From positions 12,586,001-12,650,000 of the forward strand of contig NC_071328.1 in NCBI RefSeq assembly GCF_010183535.1: a stretch of DNA of 64,000 nt, in the 5' to 3' direction. Shown here piece by piece: positions 58,237 to 64,000 of the stretch. The notes beneath the pieces were generated by a model. The model ran no database searches and was not told the origin of the DNA. It saw nothing but the letters and a program-made list of their open reading frames with translations. This DNA is from Caenorhabditis remanei. Lineage: Eukaryota; Nematoda; Chromadorea; Rhabditida; Rhabditidae. The translations under genes were made by a program, and so were the position numbers. How positions within the stretch are numbered: the first letter of the stretch is position 1; the number at the start of each line of letters is the position of its first letter.

Positions 58237-58389
58237 TTCTGAACAGTGAGAATGGGGAAAATTGACAAGAAACTGGGGGAAAACTAGAAAAATTGACAAA
58301 GGTTTCCACGTATTTATATGTAACAATAAAAGAAAAAGTCTATTTATCAAGCGAAACATTAAAAATCATCCGAAAAACACAAAATCTAC

Positions 58390-59954
58390 TTATTTATTCT
58401 GTGGAGCAGCTGGCGCTGGTTCGGCAGCAGTTTCAAGAATCGTCTCGTAACCACTGGTGATCGATTGGTTACGGAAAGCCGGGAATTGTTCCCATGGAGT
58501 GTTCAAATCGAATTTACGGAATTCTTGAGCCAACTCAGATGGTTCGTAGACGACACGCTTCAATTCTGGATCGTAGCGGACCTCATTGTATCCGGAGAGT
58601 GGATAATCTTTGCGGAATGGATGACCCTCGAATCCGTAGTCGGTGAGAATTCGGCGGAGATCCGGGTGGTTGTTGAACCAGACTCCATACATATCGTACA
58701 CTTCACGCTCGTACCTGGAAAAAGGAAATTGTGTCGAAATTTGGTTCAGTGAATAATAAGTGTTTTTCGAGATTTTCAGTCAGAAACATTAATTTTTGGT
58801 ATGGAAAACGGGATATTTTCTGACAGATTATTGTTAAAATGACTGCAGAAAATAGTTTTTGCGCGAAACAAATCGGAAATGGCTACTAAACATGATCGAT
58901 TCAGAAAACCAACAGTACTGGCGTGCCTGTGGCGCGTTTCTTGGGGCACTGCTATAGATGATCGGAAAGTGTTCAAATTTTAACGATATCGTTTTGGATT
59001 ATCTCAGCAATTTTTACTGCCGAAGACAGTAATTTGAATACAGTCTTCTTGTGAATGAAAACTGCTTGAAAGGCTTTAAAACCGCCATTTTCACCTATCC
59101 AACCAGATTATTCGCTTTACTTTATATTTCAGACTGATTACTGTCGAAAAAGCCTGAAAATGTGGTTTTCGGGGAGAAATATTGTTCCGGAAAGTTTTTA
59201 AACTTTTACGATTTCGTTCCGAATTATCTCTGCAATATTTAATTACAAAGACTGTAATTTGAACACAAAATTTCTCAACAACTTGCTATTTTCACCCTTT
59301 TTTGGATAAAAACTGCTTAAAAAGCTCTTAAATCGCCATTTTCAGCTCTCCAGTCTGATAATTCTCTTTACTTACCAATCAGCGCCCTTAAAAACAGGCG
59401 TGACCGAATCGATCGGAGCGATTTCATCGGTATAAGTACGAACACGAACTCTGGCGTTGAATCGAACCGAATACAGAGCGTAGATCACTTCGAGACGATT
59501 CTTACGCGTCGGCACATCCATTCCAGTGATGAAAGTGAGATTTGTGAATTGGGCAGAGTGATTTCCCTGAAAATTTGTATTTTCTGTGAGAATTCTATCG
59601 ATAAAACTTACCTTGAGGAAGGATAGAACTGGAACAACTCCAGATGGATGAATCAAAAGTTCAAGCTCGTCTCCAGCGGCAAATTGAACTTTTTGAACAA
59701 ATTTTGGCAGACATTCGGCGGCATACTTTCCGAAATTCGCCAATCGTTCACGCTTGTGCTCGTCGATTTTCCAGATTGTCGCTATAAATTCAAATTTCGA
59801 ATTCTCTTGATTATAAATCAATACACTTACGCTTCTTCGGCGACTCTTTCTTCTCTCCAGTGGCTTGAGTCTGAGCGGCGACGGCTGTCGTGGAAATCGG
59901 CGCGTTTCGGACAATTTGCCGAGAAACTGCCTGGCGGATCACACTACCCAACAT
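58390..59954 (-). CDS. nuo-2: NADH:ubiquinone oxidoreductase 30-kDa subunit (NDUFS3), complex I
   Basis: Four exons (59831-59954, 59612-59781, 59376-59566, 58390-58714) give 269 residues. An Arg/Ser/Ala-rich presequence ([19 protein letters not shown]) precedes the mature protein. The family signature is clear: [34 protein letters not shown], then [16 protein letters not shown]. The C-terminal WEQFPAF motif is also typical. NDUFS3 is a core subunit of the complex I peripheral arm in the mitochondrial matrix. A GATTCCAG acceptor four bases before the ATG, and the 222-base gap to the KH gene upstream, point to an operon. In C. elegans the orthologue is nuo-2, on chromosome I. Confidence 0.95.
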
Positions 59955-60068
59955 TTTCTGGAATCAAATGTTAAATTAGACATGTAGAAACATTTATTGA
60001 GCTGAAAATTACAGAAAAAATGCAATAAAACGAAGCAAAAACAAAGAAAAAGTCTAATCGGTCGGTCG

Positions 60069-60140
60069 CCGGACACGAGAAAGACGCCAGCACACGGCAA
60101 ACACGCTACTGCCACGGCTATGCGCATTTCTCGTGTCCGG
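60069..60140. repeat. Short inverted repeat between the KH gene and nuo-2
   Basis: CCGGACACGAGAAA at 60069 and TTTCTCGTGTCCGG at 60127 are exact complements, 44 bases apart. They lie in the intercistronic gap. Confidence 0.8.
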
Positions 60141-60175
60141 GCGAAAAATTACAATGGCAATGAAAAGGCTGAGAA

Positions 60176-60959
60176 TTAGAAGGATTCCATGAGAGATTCA
60201 GCGAATTGTAGGGTTCTGGGATCATCGTAGAGTGTCTGTTGTCCTTTAGAGCTTAATCTGTCACAAATCAAACGGAGACCAGTGAGGATTGTTTGATAGT
60301 TTCCTGAAAGAATTGTATTTTTTATTTTCAATTAATTGCTGAATTCAACCTGTGACAAACGCATCAGTGTCTTCTTCTTGTTCACCATCTGGTTTCTCTG
60401 GTTTCTCACTTCGATCGAAATGAACGTCAACATTCGAACTCAACTTGATTTCATTGATTTTCGCGCCGTTCTTGCCTGTAAATATGTGGGGAAATATGTG
60501 GGAAATGACAAAAACAACCTCTTTCTGACCTGCTAAAAGGGCTAGTTATTGGAAAAAGAAAACAAAAGAACAAAGAAGAAGAAGCCATGGTGCATAATGA
60601 AGTGCGAGAAAAAAACATGGTTAGGTAACCTGTTCTCGTTGACTTTCCCCACTGCCAACTGCCCACTTACCAATGAGGAATCCGACGTCTTTCGGTGGAA
60701 TTTTGAATTTGTAACGCTGGTTATTATTCCGAATTTTAGTCACCAATTCAACCACATCATTCAGAGCACATTTCATATTCCAGTAGGGGCCAGTGAGACG
60801 AACAATCGAGTTTTCCTCCTCATTCTTGCAGATATCCAACGTCACACCGTTTTCCTTCTCGATTTTGTAGATATTGATGCCTTCGTGACCGATGAATTGA
60901 CCGAGATGTGAAGAATCGAGGTGTTCGTGAATTGGGAAGTAGACAATATCACTGTTCAT
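60176..60959 (-). CDS. KH-domain RNA-binding protein
   Basis: Three exons (60671-60959, 60350-60475, 60176-60303) give 180 residues. Two KH modules are visible: HLGQFIGHEGINIYKIEKE with a GHEG loop, and KDVGFLIGKNGAKINEIKLS with a GKNG loop, each the G-x-x-G that grips single-stranded nucleic acid. The second module is split by intron 1 inside the loop. A helical tail (TILTGLRLICDRLSS) follows. It heads the probable operon with nuo-2 and the REEP-like gene. I cannot match it to a named protein. Confidence 0.8.
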
Positions 60960-61610
60960 CTCTTTAGTGGGTTTTGAAAGATCAAAAGAGAATAGAAATT
61001 AAATAAAAATAATTTTTAATTATGATAGTACGGTAAGCAGTGACATCGGTGTTTGCGGACAATTGCGGACCTATTTTTTTCAAAAACTCCACGTTTATCT
61101 CTGCTTACACATGAAAACATTTCGCGGTTCAAATGGCGCAGTCGGGTATTCGCTTCGTTTTGGTTCTGCACATCATGGTTCGAGTTTTTGTGCTTCGAAT
61201 TCTTTTTTTCTACCAAAAAATCCCAAATAAAGTAATTGAAACATCATCAAGCTTCCCAAATAAGGTGTAATTCTCTCCTCTCACTTTACACCCCCAAATT
61301 GCCGTCATCACTTTCTTCATCAAATAAACATCCTCAAAACTTTTGTAACACTCATGAAAAAAAAAACGGTCTCAGCTGTAATCCGTCGCTCCTCTCAAAG
61401 ATATTCCATGTTCACCAATGCCACTCCACTAAAAAAACATCTCTAAGATCATATTCATGCCGAAGGACACAAAAACGAGAGGGTGAGAGAGACAACAGAG
61501 AAATCAACAAAAACGTCGAGTGGGCGGAGTCGAAATCGGAGGGAAAAGGTGGGGGGAAGGGCGCCAAACTGTTTGGCACTTGGATTGAAAGTCGTGCTTC
61601 GAATCGAGAC
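60960..61610. other. Intergenic region with divergent promoters
   Basis: Lies between the divergent KH gene and the gene starting at 61611. The stretch CGGTGTTTGCGGAC near 61047 resembles the arm of the MITE at 50888. Open frames here are not supported as genes. Confidence 0.5.
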
Positions 61611-61682
61611 ATGATTTTGACGACTATTTTATTATTACTGGGGGTTACTGTTACTCATCAGAGGAGTGTTCTCCAGAATAAT
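61611..61682 (+). CDS. First exon of a secreted or membrane protein gene (runs past the window)
   Basis: ATG followed by 24 codons encoding MILTTILLLLGVTVTHQRSV, then QNN and a good donor (AAT, GTAAGC) in phase 0. The first 16 residues look like a signal peptide. No second exon can be recognised before 64000, so the first intron is over 2.3 kb. The family cannot be told from this exon. Confidence 0.45.
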
Positions 61683-64000
61683 GTAAGCATTTTTTTTGGG
61701 TTTTTGTTTGGGGAAAATGTCTGGAATAGCAATGTTGACAGTGTGTCTCAGGGATAAGGGACTACGGAAAACCTAGAAAATTTAGGGAGGAAAATAGTCC
61801 AAAATTGGGAAAAAGCTTTTGCAAAAAAGCTAGTTTAATTTTAAGGTCTTCAGAAATTACAGATTTCAGCTAGTCAAAAATTTTCTATTTTAGTTAAAAT
61901 CGCCCTATTTTGAGAGTTTTCTACGGACTCCCTCCACGTTTAATCTTATCAAACTAACATTTTCTGAGTAGATCAAAACTAGATCTTCAATTTTGTAGTT
62001 GACAACATTTTTCTACAATTCCGTTCTAAGAATATACGGTTCATCAAAGTTTGGCAAAATTTTTGAGCTGAAAATTGTAGTCAGACTTTGGAGCCTCATA
62101 ACTCCCTTGAGTGGAATCGTACAAAAAAGTTGTCAACTGCAAAAATGAAGATATAGGTTTGATCTACAAAAGCAACTAAAGTTTTTTCAGTTTGAGACAA
62201 ATTTCGCATCGAAGTTTCCCATTTTAGAGTTTCTAAGGAAATAATCCGAAAAAAGAAAATCCGAATTTTTCGATATTTCTGACTGTTCGAAACCAAATTT
62301 TTCAGTCAACCAGATTTCCAAATACAGTAACTTTGACTACTGTAGCTACAGTAATCTTCTCCTTCTCAATCCTGTTATGTAACTGACAAGTCTCACAACA
62401 AAAACTTATTGAATTGTACTTTTTTTGCAAAATTTTAGTCTGTCCAGATAAAAACCTTTTTGTTTCGTACGATGGAAATCGAAACTGCGCGAAAAAAAAC
62501 TAATCGGTTTTTATGATTTTCTCTTTTGTCCATTACAAAATGAATAGGTACAAACTAAAAAAAACTGGTCGAGATTTAATGTTGTACGTACGTAATATAT
62601 ATTATTAATCCTTCATGTATTTCGGACTTGATACTCTCGTGTAGATTTGTATTAAAAGGATATATACCTATATGTATAGTTTTTTGGGAATTTCGAGAAA
62701 ACGAGGAGAGAGAGACGCAGAGAAATTGGGGAGAGAGAGGAAACACTTGAAATGATGACCGGATAATAGATGACCGGTGTGTCAACATGAAACAAAACAA
62801 CAGCACTTGAAGTCAATACGAGACTTAGAAATAGATAGATGGGTAGTGAGAAGTGGCACAGTGAGAGACTTTGCTACTGAGCCATTTTTTGGGAATCGGG
62901 AGAGAGAAAGAGATCTTAGATGGTTCTGGATCAATAAGAAATTCAAGCTACTTGATTTTAAAGATTGGTAGTTGGCAAGGTCGAAAATGAAAACAGTTCG
63001 TTTGAAGAGTTTAGACTGAAAATTGGTGTATTTGGAAGAACTCGTCACGGCTTTCTTTTTGACACCGTTTTTAAAAAATATATATTTTTGAATAGAGCAA
63101 GTCTGGAGCTTCATTTTTGTAGTTGACAGCTTTTTGATTGCTCTTCTCGTTTTTGAGATATGCTCCTTTAAAGATAGCCTTGTCGAGGCGAGAGGGAGAG
63201 TAGGGTAGAGACGCAGAGAAACGAAACCGTATGACTTCTCTGCGTCTCAATTCATCGCTTGCAGTCTTTGAAAGCGTTTATCTCAGAAACTAGAATAGGT
63301 ATAGAAAATTGGTCAACTAACAAAATGTGTAAAATTTTCTTTTTTTTTGTTTTTGTAGTTGAAAACTTTTTGATAGCACTTCTTGATTTTAAGATATGCG
63401 CCATCAGCTGAAATAGGAAAGGGTGGATTTCAAAGTCGCATTTCTCAGAATCTTGAAGATCTGTGAAAAAGTTGTCAACGGCAAAAATGGAGATCTAGAT
63501 TTGATCTACATTCATATAAATTTTTATAATATGTGCGAAAGTTTTGGACAGAGTTACAGAACACTAATTTTGCTTTGAAGAAATTTTAAGCAAATTTCAG
63601 ATGACTCTCACATTTCAGGAGTTTGTGTCACATTTTTAGTTTTTATATTTCTGAATATATCAAGCCCAGATCTTCAATTTCGTAGTTGGCAACTTTTTTC
63701 TGCAATCACTCCCCAAGAAGATACGGTTTATCAAAGTTCGGCGATATTTTTGAGCTGAAAATTGTAGTCAAACTTTGGAGACTCACAACTCTCTATGGTG
63801 GGGTCGTACATAAAAGTTATCAACTACAAAAATGAAAATCTAGGTTTGATCTACAAACCTAGCTAAAACAACCTTTTAACAGCATTTCTAGATTTTGAGA
63901 TATGCGCTTTTAAAGTTCGGTCCAAGGAATCAGAGACGCAGAGAAGCTAGAGTGTCTTACTTCTCAGTCTCACTTTGTGTTTCAGCTACATAACAATTTC
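61683..64000 (+). other. Probable long first intron filled with repeats
   Basis: Foldback repeats at about 61970-62160, 63110-63320 and 63690-63860, with GAGACGCAGAGAA/TTCTCTGCGTCTC arms at 63210-63247. GAGA-rich stretches occur near 62705 and 62900. No coding exon is supported. Confidence 0.45.

Noticed and set aside
61236..61757. 173-codon plus-strand frame ending past 61683
   Set aside because: Only the part from the internal ATG at 61611 has a signal-peptide pattern followed by a good donor; the upstream part is low complexity and the part after 61682 is intron.

Overview
The window is nematode genomic DNA, almost certainly from a Caenorhabditis species. Introns are mostly short with TTTTCAG acceptors, same-strand genes sit 150-250 bases apart as in trans-spliced operons, and the gene content (mdt-18, acdh-1, gly-2, che-1, nuo-2) matches a neighbourhood I recall from C. 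elegans chromosome I. The foldback repeats and the structural rearrangements make it unlikely to be the C. elegans reference itself. Exon borders were worked out by hand from splice signals and reading phase.

Region 1 (1-24,333) is a tandem segmental duplication with a unit of about 11.1-11.3 kb. Each unit holds, on the minus strand, a lysine-rich gene of unknown function followed by mdt-18 (Mediator subunit 18). On the plus strand it holds acdh-1 (acyl-CoA dehydrogenase), a broken fragment of a CPSF-2-like gene, a 37-bp minisatellite and a small C2H2 zinc-finger gene. The window opens inside the last exon of a preceding unit, contains two full units, then the head of a third that breaks off. 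It is followed by an inverted 1.5-kb piece (minisatellite, CPSF-2 fragment, acdh-1 exons 6-7). Most of the two units is nearly identical, but acdh-1 intron 4, the CPSF-2 fragment, the minisatellite and the zinc-finger gene have diverged. Each unit also carries an inverted copy of one exon of the unknown gene.

Region 2 (24,334-44,900) has a 5.3-kb intergenic stretch with tRNA-like elements, then gly-2 (MGAT5-type glycosyltransferase, plus strand). A likely three-gene minus-strand operon follows: a tau-tubulin-kinase-like kinase and two unrecognised proteins. Last is che-1, the GLASS-type zinc-finger factor. The introns are loaded with foldback elements.

Region 3 (44,900-53,300) holds two F-box/FBA genes as an inverted, tail-to-tail pair together with their duplicated upstream flanks, a multi-pass membrane protein gene, and a degraded Polinton/Maverick DNA polymerase fragment.

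Region 4 (53,900-64,000) has a small low-complexity gene divergent from a cysteine-rich type I membrane protein gene, then a probable KH-domain, nuo-2 and REEP-like operon on the minus strand. It ends with the signal-peptide exon of a gene that runs off the right edge. Most genes here are ordinary housekeeping or neuronal genes; the unusual part is the structure of the DNA around them.
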